A stretch of 64,000 nucleotides of DNA from Neospora caninum Liverpool (Eukaryota; Apicomplexa; Conoidasida; Eucoccidiorida; Sarcocystidae). Below, one piece after another: positions 36,859 to 49,000 of this stretch (position 1 is the first letter of the stretch; each line of letters begins with the position of its first letter). The notes under the pieces were generated by a model. The model was not told the origin of the DNA, made no database searches, and worked only from the letters and a program-made list of their open reading frames with translations. Made by a program: the position numbers and the translations under genes. The stretch covers positions 2,728,001-2,792,000 of the forward strand of contig NC_018397.1 in assembly GCF_000208865.1 (NCBI RefSeq), given 5' to 3'.

Positions 36859-38306
36859 TTCGGAGCTTTTTTCTGAGATAGCACAGTTTACGGGGTACCC
36901 CACGTTCAACACAAGCTGAGGGCTGACAAGAGTTCTTCTGCCGAGCCTCCCCCCCTGCCTCCGAGGTTCAAATCTCGCCCGACCACAGGACATTCGCCGG
37001 TGCACGTCCGCAGCTAGCTTTCTGGGTACGTGGCGACGTCGAGCGTTTCCAGTCTAGGCAGTAGCTCTTGAAGCTTCTTAATGACTCTAACGCAAACTTT
37101 GCTCAGCCAGCGGCTTTGCTCTTACTACCTGTTTCCTGGGTTTCTGTAGAGTGGATACGGCTCGGAGAACGCGCCAACGAGGCGTTCTACACTTATTGAC
37201 CCCCCCCTCCCCCGCGTGTGTACATTGCAGTGCGGTTGACAGTCCGGAAGTCGATGACACACTCCCGTTAAAAAAATGTGTCTACATCTCTGACCGCAGC
37301 ATCACTTTAGCTACCGCCTTTGTCCGTTCAGCATCTGACTGCCCACCGATGGATTCGTTGTTCGTGCTGCGCAAACGTTCTTCCGCTTAGGGCACTTACT
37401 AGAGCCCGACGCGCACAAGGAGGCTCTTTAATCACTCATACATACAATAAGCATTGCGTGGTTTGGCTGATGACCCAAAGGAACTCAGACGCCATACACT
37501 TTCTACATTTGAAGAAGCATTCCACGCATATAATAGAAAGCGTGTGAGGTGCAGTGACTATGCGAGACTGAACCATTTGAAGTGCGCGCGTTTTCGCCTC
37601 TTTCTGCAGGTTCCTGCTTGTGTCACCCGTGCGTCGTGAATAGTTTAACGAAAATTTCGAATTTCGCTCGGGTGCTCCCTGTGTGTAACCACCCGCCGCG
37701 CCAGGCGAGAGGCTTGGTTTAGATATACAGCTGGGCATGGAACTGCCCAGTGTTCAGACGTGCCAGTGCAAAACTGCAAACTGGATTGGAAGTCAGCATA
37801 GCTGCTCTGATGTCGCTGGCTCCACATACCCGAATGTATACCAAGTGTCTATACGCGCATCTATGTGAGCTCACGGAGCATGCGCAGCTGACGATGATTA
37901 ACTACATCGCTGTCTCTAGGTTGCGCTCCATACGGAAAAAAGGTATAGGTTTAGCCTCTCGTTGTCGACCTGTATAGTTGTCAACGAGAAGCTGCGCTTC
38001 CCATGGGGCGAGGCAGGCGTTTAATGGACAATGTTGGGAGATTGTGGTGGGCGAATGCCTTCCCCACTTTGCCACAGTAACAGTACGGTCAATTAGCTGT
38101 CCCACGCCTCGCCCCCTTCTCGGTAAGACCACGCAGGCCCCGTCATCAAGTCCTCGCTCTTTGCAAGCATCTAGCCGCAGCATGCAGGCAAGTCAACTTT
38201 TGTACCGGAGATGCTCTATCATCACCTCGGGTGAGACCTCCATAGTCTAGTCCGATTTCTTGTCTCTCGGCTCTTTTCACTCTTCGCCGCTCAGACGTCA
38301 CACATA
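36859..38306. other. intergenic region upstream of the Cys-repeat gene
   Basis: Holds the 5' region of the Cys-repeat gene and the 3' UTR of DDX6. Open frames stay at or below 100 codons and none has convincing splice sites. Confidence 0.4.
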
Positions 38307-41300
38307 TCAAGTGTAAATTGCTTCGTCGATCTGGCTTGGAATTGGCTGAATTTCTGTGCCCAGTTCGCTCTCAATTCTGCACAAAACACAGCAGACGTCG
38401 ACACAGAAAAGCAAAACGTAAAGCGCTGTCTGTTCTCGCGTTACCATCGACTACCTAGCCGCAGACTGCATTCCGTCTGCCCAAGCCGCTCGTTCCCTTT
38501 TATGTCACATTATCTTTTTTTTGTGCTCGGATTTTATTCACGATCACTTAAGTTAACTGCAGCGGCGGCCTGTCCGTCTGGATCGAAGACCAAAGCACTG
38601 CATCAAACGGTACACCCTCGGCACGTCACACCTGTTCATATGCGGTTGCCTTCCTATTCGTTAATGCTTCGCTTTCCCGTCAACTGCCAATGGCTGCGTC
38701 TAGGCAGATCGGCGGGCCGACCGATGTGGTACGGGAGACAGGCTCTCGGTACCAGCGTGAGTACTGATTTTCAAATACTGCGTTCTTGCCCATCGCCTGG
38801 TCTGTTCGTCTCACCGTTCGCACCGGATACGGGACGTACACTTTTTGCGGATGCCCGCCGCGTAGCTGGCAACGTCATTGGATGAACGAGGCGTCTCCGC
38901 TTACCGGTAGAGGTTGAAGCGGTCGTCGTAGGTGATAAGGTTGATGGCAAGTCCAAGATGTCCAAAGCGGCCGGAGCGGCCAATGCGGTGGAGGTATGTC
39001 TCTGAATTCTTTGGGAAGTCGAAGTTGATAACGACGTTAACGGACTGAATATCGATTCCACGTGTGAATAGGTCGGAGGAAACAAGACAGCGGCACGCCC
39101 CGTTCCGGAAATCGTGGAAAACCCGGTTTCTGTGGGACTGCATCATCCGCGCATGAATGTAGAAACACGAATATCCTAGCTCCGTGATCTTCTTAGCCAA
39201 AAGCTCCACTCTGGTCACGCTGTTGCAGAAAATGATCGCTTGGTTAATTTGAAGCTGCAAACACAAGTTGCACACGCCACCTCAACATCTGAGAGTATCT
39301 TGTGCTGCTATTCCTGTTCTCCTGGCGCGCACGCTTCGACTGTCGACAACTGGAAACGTTCCTTTTTAACGTTCGTCTTCGCTCCCTGGAGTCCAGGGAT
39401 GAGTAAAGCAGTCGGCGTCTGCCCGCCGAGCAACGACGGAGCCCACCTTGTTCCCAAAAGCGTTATTGCATTCAGTCTGCTTTGTTTGCTACACACTCGT
39501 CTTCGCGTAGCCCGCAAAACTTCACAAAAATCTCATATAGCGATCTCCCGCGTTGATCACGTCTTGCTATCGTCGTCCCTTCTTTCTTCGTTTCGCACGT
39601 CAACCATGCCTTCTTTACGTGTCTCGACCTCCCTCCTCTCTATTTTGGCATCACGGTGACGTGCAGGTCCTTCGTTGCTGCCGCTTTCCCAGTTGCCTCG
39701 CTTTCCTTTGTTTTCTTGCAGCCCCTCTCCGCCCTAGTCACGTTTCGTTGCAGCCCAGCACGAGTAGGTTTCTACATCTCCAAACACCTAGACACCGCAC
39801 TGTGCAAATGATCCAACTGTCCCCAAAGATGCAAACATGCGCCCGTTTTTTACCTTCGAGAAAAGGGTGTTGAGGCAGTGGACCTTTTGACGTTCTTCGA
39901 CAAACGCGTAGTACTGTGTAAGACCCTTCAGCGTGAGTTCGTCCATGAGGTTGATTTCATGAGCATCGGGGAGATACTTGTTTTTGAAGTCCTTGACTGT
40001 GACCGGAAAGGTAGCGGAGTACATGAGAATCTGCCTCTCTCTAGGGACGAATTTGATAAGCTCTTCTACAATCGGTTGAAATTCCGCCGAGAGCAGTTTG
40101 TCGGCTTCATCCATGACCACCATGTGGCAATTGCTCAAGTCGGCGACGCCCTTGTTCGCCAAGTCCAGGATTCGTCCCGGCGTCCCACACAGCACATGCA
40201 CGGGATTATACAGTCGCATAATGTCGTCTCGAAGGCTCGTGCCTCCTGTCGAAACCATGCACTGAACATTCATGTGCTTCCCGATGGCCTTCACGACTGC
40301 GCTCGTCTGCAGAGCCAACTCGCGAGTCGGAACGAGAATCAACCCTGAGCAAAACAGCACATCGCCGCAGCGGCCTTCGTTCAAACCCGAGTCGCCTTCG
40401 ACACACATTCACATATATGTATATATACCTGCACGTTGATGTATTGCGACATGTGAGGAGATGTTCACAAGTCCTGGAGTCCGTGAAACGCCACGTATAC
40501 GCCTACTCTGACTTCGACGAGGAGCGGCAGAGGGAGGAGCCTCCGTGCTGGTAAACCCCGAGCCGAGCACGAGCACACAACTTTGTGCACCAGAGTGAAT
40601 CCACAGTGAAGCACGCACCTTGAATATAGCGCTTCGACGTCTGACACTTCTCGAGGAGAGGAATCGAGAACGCGGCTGTTTTGCCAGTGCCGTTTTTCGC
40701 CCGGGCGAGGATGTTTTTCCCGGCGAGGGCGATAGGAATGGATTCTTCCTGGATCGGCGACGGCTTTTCGAAGCCTTTCTCGAAGATCCCCATCAACAAT
40801 TCACGTCGTAGGAAGTACTCCTCGAAATCGGTGCCTTTCGTTTTCGTCACATCCTGAGAAAAAGAGAAAGCGTGGGAAAAGCGGGAGTCTCTCTCCCGCC
40901 GCCTCGCGTTCTCTTTCTGCCGTCCCTCCCCCTTTTGTTCTGTCTGCTCTACGCTGCCTACGCCTCTTTTTCCGTCAGCCGTGCGGTCTCCAGACGCTCA
41001 GGGGTTCGCCGTTCTGGTGTCTCCCCCGTTTCCACACCCGCTCGCCCCCTCACTCTCGATCCTTCGGGTTATGCCTCACCTCCGTCTTCACGCGGTTGTC
41101 CTTTGGAGGCAAGACGACTTGGCTCTTCCACCCTTCGTCGCCGTCGGGGGTGTTGTTGGGATCGGCGACATGCGCCGGATTCGCCGGTTGGGAAGGCGCC
41201 GCACTGTTTTGGGGCTGGTGACTGAAATGCTGCATGCGGGGTTGCGCGTAGCCGTACGCAGGCGCGCCTTGCTGCCCCATCCCATGTCCCCCCCCGCGGG

Positions 41301-41397
41301 CGTCGCCCTGGTTCGCATTTCGCTCGCCTCCGTTTTGGGACTGAGGGAACGGCGAGCCGGACGGTCCGGGTCTACGGGTGTAATAGGCTGCGCTCAT
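38307..41397 (-). CDS. DOZI: DEAD-box helicase DDX6 / DOZI / Dhh1 family
   Basis: Exons, minus strand: 41397-41080, 40853-40619, 40344-39854, 39254-38905, 38376-38307; phases agree and give 487 residues. This family represses translation and stores mRNA in granules; in Plasmodium the orthologue DOZI silences female-gametocyte transcripts, and the Toxoplasma orthologue is known as HoDI. The N-terminus is a Gly/Gln/Pro-rich tail of about 100 residues ([20 protein letters not shown]). The core is classic: [20 protein letters not shown] and [10 protein letters not shown] as Q motif, [10 protein letters not shown] near 157, [33 protein letters not shown] near 263, [17 protein letters not shown] and [21 protein letters not shown] and LFTRGIDIQ are family signatures as opposed to eIF4A. 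The 23-residue tail ([20 protein letters not shown], then YT) is in its own last exon behind a 528-base intron, matching the LGTEIKPIP tail of human DDX6. Confidence 0.94.
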
Positions 41398-43983
41398 CTT
41401 GCTTCGGAACTACAGAGTACACATATAGATACAGGCGATGCATCTATAAACATCCAGCTGTGGAGTGGCGCATCTGACTATCCAAGTGGGCCACGAGACC
41501 CGGCAGGTGAAAAGGAGACAAGCCGCAGCGGGCGCGAACAAGACAACCGCGGGAAGGCGAGACGAGACGGAGGGAAAACAGCGGGGGAGAGCAGGAGAGA
41601 TTGGAGTTGAACAGAACGCACGAAACGGATGCGTTTCCCCGTAGCGACACCAAACGCGGAACGTTCCCGTCTTTCACATTCGCCAAGGACAAGGTTGAGG
41701 ATGGAGACAGACAAACGGAAGGGAAGTGAAAGGGGAGAAGCGAGAAAAGAAATACGGAACCCTGGTCGAGACAGAAATGCTACCCCGCATTGTTGCGCAG
41801 CGTGTGGCAATCGGGGACGAAGAGTGCGGAAACGCGACGCTTTCCACAGAACCCTTTTCCCCGGAGAGGAAGAAGAAACAACCAAGTCCAGACAGACGAG
41901 CCTGTTTCCCCCACTTGAACCCCAACGCCGTTACGCCCAGGCGGTCGTGGCCCGTAGTACCGTGTCCCCCTGGAGCAGATGCCTTAGCTGTCGTCTGCAT
42001 GCACAAAAGAAAAGACAGCAACCCACGAAAGCGTGTACGCACCGACTGCTGCAGGGAAAAAAACTCACCTTCAGTAGACACACCCACGCACGGTCGCCGG
42101 GCGCGGACGCACAGCCGAGACAAACGAGAAAAAGGCGACGGCAGACAGTGCGGGCAAAGAAACGGTGACGGCGCCGAAAGGACGGATCCAGACTCACACG
42201 GTAGAAAGCAGCAACCTCTCCAACTATATAAACAGAGATGTTCGCATATATATATATATATAAGTATACTATTTGGCTGGCAGACGGGGAGAGAGGAGGA
42301 AGAATGCGGTGGGGGGAAGAGGACACGGAAATCACACGAGGAAAGCAGAAGGCGGACAGAAGATGAGAGAAACCCACAGGAACTCGGGAAACGAACATGC
42401 AAAAAAGCGCCCATAAGGTGACCCGCGGAAGCTGCGGGGGTCAACGCCAACACGAGTATGTCCAAAAAACCTTGCATTCAGTTGCAGTGCAGATCCAATT
42501 GCCTAGCCTAATCTTCCCCTGACACACTACAATTTATTTCTGTGAGTAGATACGGGCGTAGTTATGCACAACTACAAATAGGAATGTATGCGCACGTGGT
42601 CAGAATGCGAGTGTACAAACGTCGCTGCGTCCGCGCATGCACACGTGATCTCGGGCACTTGCTTTTATTTGCTTTGGAAACGGGCATGATCGCGACGGAA
42701 TCAGGTGAAAATACTGGCGGACGAGGATGGACACGCAGACAGGAAAGGAGTGCAGGCAAACGGACAAAGATTGCGGAATTTTAGTAAGGCGACGGAGGCC
42801 CCCGTATGCTGGTCCCCCCGCCCCCTCCCAACGGACGTTGCCATGAGACTTTCCACAACAGCAAACTAGGAACAAACACGAATCTGCTCCCAAATGAAGG
42901 GCAGCGCGATTTCCTCTCTGTATGAAAAGGACAGATTTGGACGCACGGGAAGACAGGCAGGGAGAGAGACTGCCATTTCAGGCGGCCATGCAACCGGGAT
43001 CCACCGGAAGGTGAAATCGACGGTAAATTAACTGGATAAAGCTCGGAAAACGCTTGGGTCCGGAGAGAAAGGATACGTTTTCCGTTGCTGTACACGCACA
43101 ACACTCAGTATTTTTTCCCGTTCGTATGTGTACCTTTTTCTTGCTGTCGACCGGAACGCGCGGAAAAGGTGAAGAGTGCGGACAGGCCACGCGAGACGGT
43201 CGAGAAGGCGCCGAAAAGCAGAACGGACGGAGAAAGAAGCTGAAAAAGCAGGAAAAGGGCGCTCTATCCCAGGCCCGGAGTGAAATTGTGTCGCTCTGTC
43301 AAAAAATGGAAGGAAACGCTGGAGAATACGTGTAATATTCCTCCTTTCTCTGTCGTGGGGGCGCGCGCAAGTTGCACGATCCCTTCCTCTTTTTCGGCAC
43401 GAAGAAGAGACGGACTGGGGTTGTATTAGACCCGATAACCTTCCGTGTCTCCCTTGTGTTGATCAGCGGAAACCAGTTGGAAGCCAAAAAGAGTAAGGGC
43501 GCCAAAACAGGGATTTAGAAATGCGTAATGCCACCACTTTCTTTTTTTCCGTCGAAAATGGATATATGTACACACTGGTCAGCGTAAATAGAGATATTGC
43601 GGCCGAAATACATGTATACGTATCTGTACGTGTATGTCGCTACCAAGCGCGCGAAGCCTAAGGCTCCTCTTCTTTGCTAGAGGGATTATCCAGGGCGGGA
43701 AAAAGTTGCTCGGGGGCTCACGCCGCAGATTAGCGGAAATAAAGAAGGCGAAAGCGGCGACGGTTCGGCCCCGCAAGGAAAAACGCTGAAAACCTACGAC
43801 GGGAGTGTTGGATCTCGTGGGAGGAGGTGCAGACACAGACAACCAATAACGGCGTTTTTAGTCAAAGAGCAACGACTTGCCGGGACCGCTGGAGGCCAAT
43901 AGGATGACAACCGCTAACTCCCCGCGCACAGCACTGCGAAGCGCGGCTGCTTAACTACTTATTTTTCCAGCGGTGGCTTCCAC
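41398..43983. other. upstream region of DDX6
   Basis: Promoter and 5' UTR of DDX6 on the minus strand. Overlapping open frames up to 267 codons (41674-42477 minus, 41726-42421 plus) are of poor composition, including runs encoded by the TA microsatellite, and are judged chance frames. A TA run sits at 42246-42262. A minus-strand frame at 43579-43842 could not be tied to any gene. Confidence 0.35.
42246..42262. repeat. TA microsatellite
   Basis: About eight AT units upstream of DDX6, outside any supported exon. Confidence 0.9.
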
Positions 43984-44839
43984 ATGCATCTGAACCCTGC
44001 AGTTCTCGAAACACCACAGGTACAAGCACCACGACCCACTTGCTGCAGTGGGACCGTCTCGGAGCAAAGCGGTGGGGGCAAACTTTTTGCCATTTGCGTG
44101 CTTGGTCGGTGGCCCAGGGTGGAAAAGCGTGTGAAACCCTTGCGCTGCTCATCATCGACCGCGTTACACCGCTGAGCGTCGCGTGAAAGCGGGTTCCCGA
44201 TATGGAAAAAGGATGATCCGAGTCCCCCTGCCTACCCACCGCCGACCACAGATACCAGCACGAGGGTGGCGGCGGGTGGTTTCCACAGAAAGGCTTTTCT
44301 GCGCGCTACGAGAAGAAACCCGGGTACAAACGCATGATCGGAAGGTCGACCTCGCTGAAATGGGAGAAAAGAAGACACACGGGGAGTGCACTGCAGCCAA
44401 TTGAGGCACCTGAGAGCGAGCAGCGCACGGCGTCACCTGTCTCAACTGCATTGCGTGAAAACGAGACACGAAATACCGGCCTTGTGGCGGAACAGAGAGC
44501 GGCGACGCTGGGGAGCGGCACACCGTCACTCACAGGCATTGGAACTGCTAATGTGTGCCGTTGATACGGCCACACGTCGCGTTTTTACACCTTTCGAAGG
44601 ACCAAGGTGGGACGGTTGTGCTTTTTCTGCAGGCCAGCGGCGTGCTACGATTTTTTTGCTTTTCTGCCACCGTTACTGTCCCAGCGCAGTTCCAGTACCC
44701 ACCACGCATGTACAAGACAGTTCGGGACTGCAGGCAATATTCGGTCGATAGACGTGTGAGACGTAGCTCAAGAAAAGTCTCTCACGCAATGCAGAAAAGT
44801 TTAGCTAAATTTGGCATTCCTGCCCCGTACGTGTCCTGA
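43984..44839 (+). CDS. tentative small gene, two exons, function unknown
   Basis: A short exon bordered by ATTTTTCCAG (before 43971) and CAG|GTACAA (after 44019) reads GGFHMHLNPAVLETPQ. Joined in phase 0 to an exon starting after CCAGCGCAG at 44690, it continues FQYPPRMYKTVRDCRQYSVD and then a basic run, ending KFGIPAPYVS and a TGA at 44837-44839. If ATG 43984 is the start, the protein is 61 residues; an earlier exon ending in phase 2 is equally possible and was not found. The basic, Tyr- and Arg-rich composition and matching phases argue for coding, but a minus-strand frame of 94 codons overlaps the first exon. No family is recognised. Confidence 0.35.
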
Positions 44840-46037
44840 AACCGCGACGCTCCAGTAGCTGCGTTTCTTTTTCTTTTCGGGAACAGAGAAACCCAAGTGC
44901 AGCTGACAAGCTAACTTTCCGGTGTATTTACATCTGGGAGCCGTTGCAGCCGACAGGCGACAAGCTGGACGCCTGTACTGTTCAAATTTCTTCCTGTTGC
45001 TGTCTTTTGTGCATAGTCTTTCGAGAAAGAAGCTTAGGCGGCGTGCTTTCTTTGTTTTTGAGAACTGAGTGCCACGGTTTCTTCGGTTCCAGGCGACGCG
45101 TCCGTACAGTTTCTGTGTCGCTTTATTAGGCAGTAACTGCAATCGCCCGAAACCGCTAAATGCCTTTGCGGTATTCGTGTGGCTTTCGCTATTGTCTTAA
45201 TGGCAGGGAACAGTGAAGGAATTTGCCCGTCCATTGCTTTCAGGGGCGAAAGCTTATTTTTCCATTGCCTTTTGCGCTGTGGAATCCTGTGAGCCGAACG
45301 CCCGTCCGAGTTGCAAATGCGGTGTTAGCTTTTTTTTTGCGTTTCCTGGATTTTTTGAGTGACACCACGGTAGTTTTGGTAAAGGCTAAGCTAGGTCTAG
45401 ACCTTATAATCTGCTCTGACAGACCGGCCGTGTCGACCGTGTTAACTGCGGGGCGCTGGACATACAGACAGGAGTTTACGTGAGTGTGATTGCTGGATAG
45501 GCGCAGATGGAAACTTGCACTGGAAGTGTTAAGTTCACGCGAAGAACTCCCTTTTCCGTGACTTTCGTTAATCAACTGAGTCCACTGTGAACGACTGTGT
45601 CCTCTGACGCGTACGCGAGGGCTGTCCGTCATTGTCGCCATTGTTCTTCTGTCGGCAAGATTGTTTTTCGACCCTTTCTTATCCTGCCTACCACAGTCCC
45701 CGTCCTTTTCTGCGTCGAGAAGGCATTGTCAGGCTCCTGACCGTCTTTAGTAGAAAGTTTTGTGGATTGCGTCTTCCATCGGTGCCCGCTGGCGTTTCTC
45801 TTGATTGTGAGTCTGGCGTCCCCACCCTCTTTTCCGCACACTCCTCGCACTTCCCTGCTTTGACGTTTTCTTCGCATGTCGAGCTCGTGGCTTCCGCTCT
45901 GACAATCCGCTCATGAGGTGTGAACCTCGTGGAGCGGATTGAAAAGAAAACGGCTTTCGCGTTTTCTGCTCGGAAAGCGTACTGCCTCTTATCTGTGTGT
46001 TCTGGTCCCCAGTTACGTTCACTGCGTCTGAGGCACA
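44840..46037. other. upstream region of the SulP gene
   Basis: Probable promoter and 5' UTR. A minus-strand frame of 223 codons (45688-46359) overlaps the first SulP exon; it is Pro/Arg/Ser-rich without motifs and is taken as a shadow. Confidence 0.35.
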
Positions 46038-49000
46038 ATGGGAACGCACCGTCGGGCACCTTTTTCCCACCTAAATGACCGCCTGAACGTATTCCTTGGC
46101 AGAAGGAAAGACTCCATGTATCGCCCGGGCTCTCTTTCCGACGAGAAGAGCAGGCGGAAGTCAGGAATAATGGAAGGAGAGGGGGGGGGTGGGGTATTGG
46201 ATTTCGAACGAAAGGACAGAGAAAGGGCAGAGGACGAAATGGAAGACGTGGGGGAAGAGCAAAATGGAGTCTCGGGCGGCGGTTCAGGCGACCCTCATCT
46301 TTGGGGGGGCCTACGCGGTGGCAGGAGGGAGCGGGAACTGTTTGCGCCGAGTCGGACAACCATGACAGAGCGTGACATCCATCGTGTAAGTTTCTTTAGA
46401 CGTCACTGGAGTTGCTGAAATTTATCTTTCTGTATATATAGGTGCTCAGTGATGTATAAGTAATTCAATCGTATTTCACTACCCCGACCAACAGAACAGC
46501 CACGGAAGTCCAGAGAACAAGTAGACAAAGAAAGGACTGCACGCAAGTCAGCTTAGATTCAGAGTTACTCTGTCATGCTTGCAAAGGTGTTTGCGTTGTG
46601 CTGGAGGCCGAGGTTAGAGCGAGGCAGAGACCAGGGTGGACAGTTAGAGGGAAATCGTGAGAGACAGAAGGGTCGTGGGAGAATTCATGCGGGGGAACGG
46701 CGACCGCGATAGGGGAGGGTGTAGATTCACAGACGGGCACGGGTAAGTACCGACACAGCGACGGTGGTGTATATATCAATGGATGCAGACGAAAGAACTG
46801 ATAGAGACAGTCGGGGTGAAAGACGCAGGTTGGCAAAGATTGACCGCCAGAAAGGGCAGGAGGCATTTCGCCTGAAAGAGACAAACGTAGCGGTATACAC
46901 TCAGAGAAAGGGAGGCAAACGGTGAGAGGGATTTTCAAGGTCCGATGAAGCAAGGGGGAACTGTGGCGTTACAGTCTGGGGGACGGAGTGCGCGAGACAA
47001 GCAACGTACATAGTGAGCGCTCTTCTCCCTCTTCGTGCCAGGAGTTTGATCTCGGAAAGGGCGCCGGAGGAGTGGTAACGCGCGTGAAGGCTGAAGCAAG
47101 GTCTCGGTGGCGGAAATTTTCGTGGGCGCAATTGCTCGTTTCCACATTTCCGATTATTGGCGCTATCAAGACCTACAGTCGGCACCAGTTAAACGCCGAT
47201 TTCTTTTCAGGGATATCAGCAGGTTAGTTTTGATTTTGGCAAATTTGAACGGGCACAAACACAACACGGCGGACAAGACGTGAGTACGCCATCGCGAATT
47301 CCGCCGGATGCTTTCGTGCTCCCTGGCCGTCCGCATTTTGCAGCCCTGATGTCTGTACAGTTGACCGGTGGGGAGGCCCGTGAATGGAGAACAAACGCAT
47401 TAATTACGTGTATATTCCTAGGCGCACACGCCCTCAGGCATAGGTTATCACTATATATGCCTATATATATGCATATATATACATATTTATATATTCGTGC
47501 ATGCAGTGAATATTTGTGTGCGTCCACGAAAGTCGGTTTCCAATCTGAGTTTATGTCTATTGCTATTTGCTCACCCCAGAACTGACTGTGTTTACGGTCG
47601 CTTGTCAAGACGGTTGGTTTGTGTGGTATCTTTCCTTGCATGTTCTGTCAGGCGTTATGGCAGTTCCCATGGGGATGTCGTACGCGATGCTTGCGAACCT
47701 TCCTCCTCAATTCGGTCTCTACGTGGGGCTCTTTTACCCTCTCTTCTACATGCTGATGGGGACAGGGAAACATGTCGTGGTGGGAGTCTCTGCGATCGAA
47801 GATCTTCTCGCGGGCGAAGCTGTGTCGCGAATCATCGGAGAAAGGGAATTCGTCTCTCAGCTGGAGTCCCAGAAGAAGCTGCTTCTCGACGAGGGGCTAG
47901 CTGACTCGGCTCTGCAAGACGCCCTCTTGAGGCGAATCGAAAGTCAAGAAGCAATTCTGGCGCAGGCCAGGATCGATATTTCAATCGGCCTCTGCGTGTG
48001 TGTCGGCGTAGTGTATGTCATCATGAGAGTCCTACAAGCCGGTCTCCTTGCCGATCTTCTCTCCGTGCCCGTCCTTTCCGGCTTCTCCACCGCTAGCGCC
48101 TTTCTTATTGGCACGTCTCAACTCAAACACATGACCGGACTGGTCGTCCCTGCCGACGTCGAAAACGCAGACTTCAAAATCATAAGGTACGTGTGCCTCA
48201 TGGATTTTTCTGAACGCTTCGGGGACCAAACTCGAATCCGGGAAACGGCTGAAACGAAACATCACGGCTGACGATTCGGGCCCTTCCGTCGATACGTCGG
48301 GATCAAAAACCGAAAGGCTTCAAGCAGCTACATACAGGGAGTAGTCGCTAGCAGCGCCGTGTTCCGAATCGTCCTGGAGGCTTCAAGATGACGCGATCTG
48401 CACCGGATAGACACATCTAAACCACAGAAGCGGTCTCTTTTTCCTCAAGACGGGGCGGCCGAAACCCTACCCCATATCGCCCGGGATGACCCGCAGAGGT
48501 GGCGGTTTGCCTTTTTCGACTCTGGCGAGCACGGGCACGAGAAAACGGCAAACCGGACACGCTAGAAACCGGGTGCTTCGGGCATCACCAAGCATGTTGC
48601 TCTGTACGCGCTTTGTCGCGCTCTTTTGTGCGTCTTTTTCGCTTCTGAGTTTTGCCTCCGCTCTCCCTCCTTTGCGTCTCAGACAATGGTGGCATTGCTT
48701 CAGTAACATTTCGCAGTGGAACGGCATGGCGGTCGGGATCTGCTGTCTCTCCATCGGGATTCTCGCAATTTGCAAATTCCTCAGTCGCCGGTGAGGAGCC
48801 GCTCCTTCCTTTTTTCTCAGTAGCGAACAAAGATGGAGACGTCCCTGCTTGGAGCATAGCGCTCTGTAGGGCGGCTGGCGTATTTCACAGTACTCGCCAC
48901 AGGCTGGTGCGCCGGTTGCGAGACGTACGCCCGCGTGCGATTTGCCAAACGGGTTTGCTCCTCTCGGCTTCCGAGAGCCGGAGGCACGGCGAAGTCAAGA

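Noticed and set aside
36963..36990. GGTTCAAATCTCGCCCGACCA resembling a tRNA 3' half
   Set aside because: The T-stem does not pair properly and no matching 5' acceptor strand lies about 70 bases upstream.
40981..41610. 209-codon plus-strand frame
   Set aside because: It is antisense to DDX6 exon 1 and its upstream region, with no splice sites or domain.
41726..42421. 231-codon plus-strand frame upstream of DDX6
   Set aside because: It includes residues encoded by a TA microsatellite and has no motif or splice sites; it is more likely DDX6 5' UTR and promoter.
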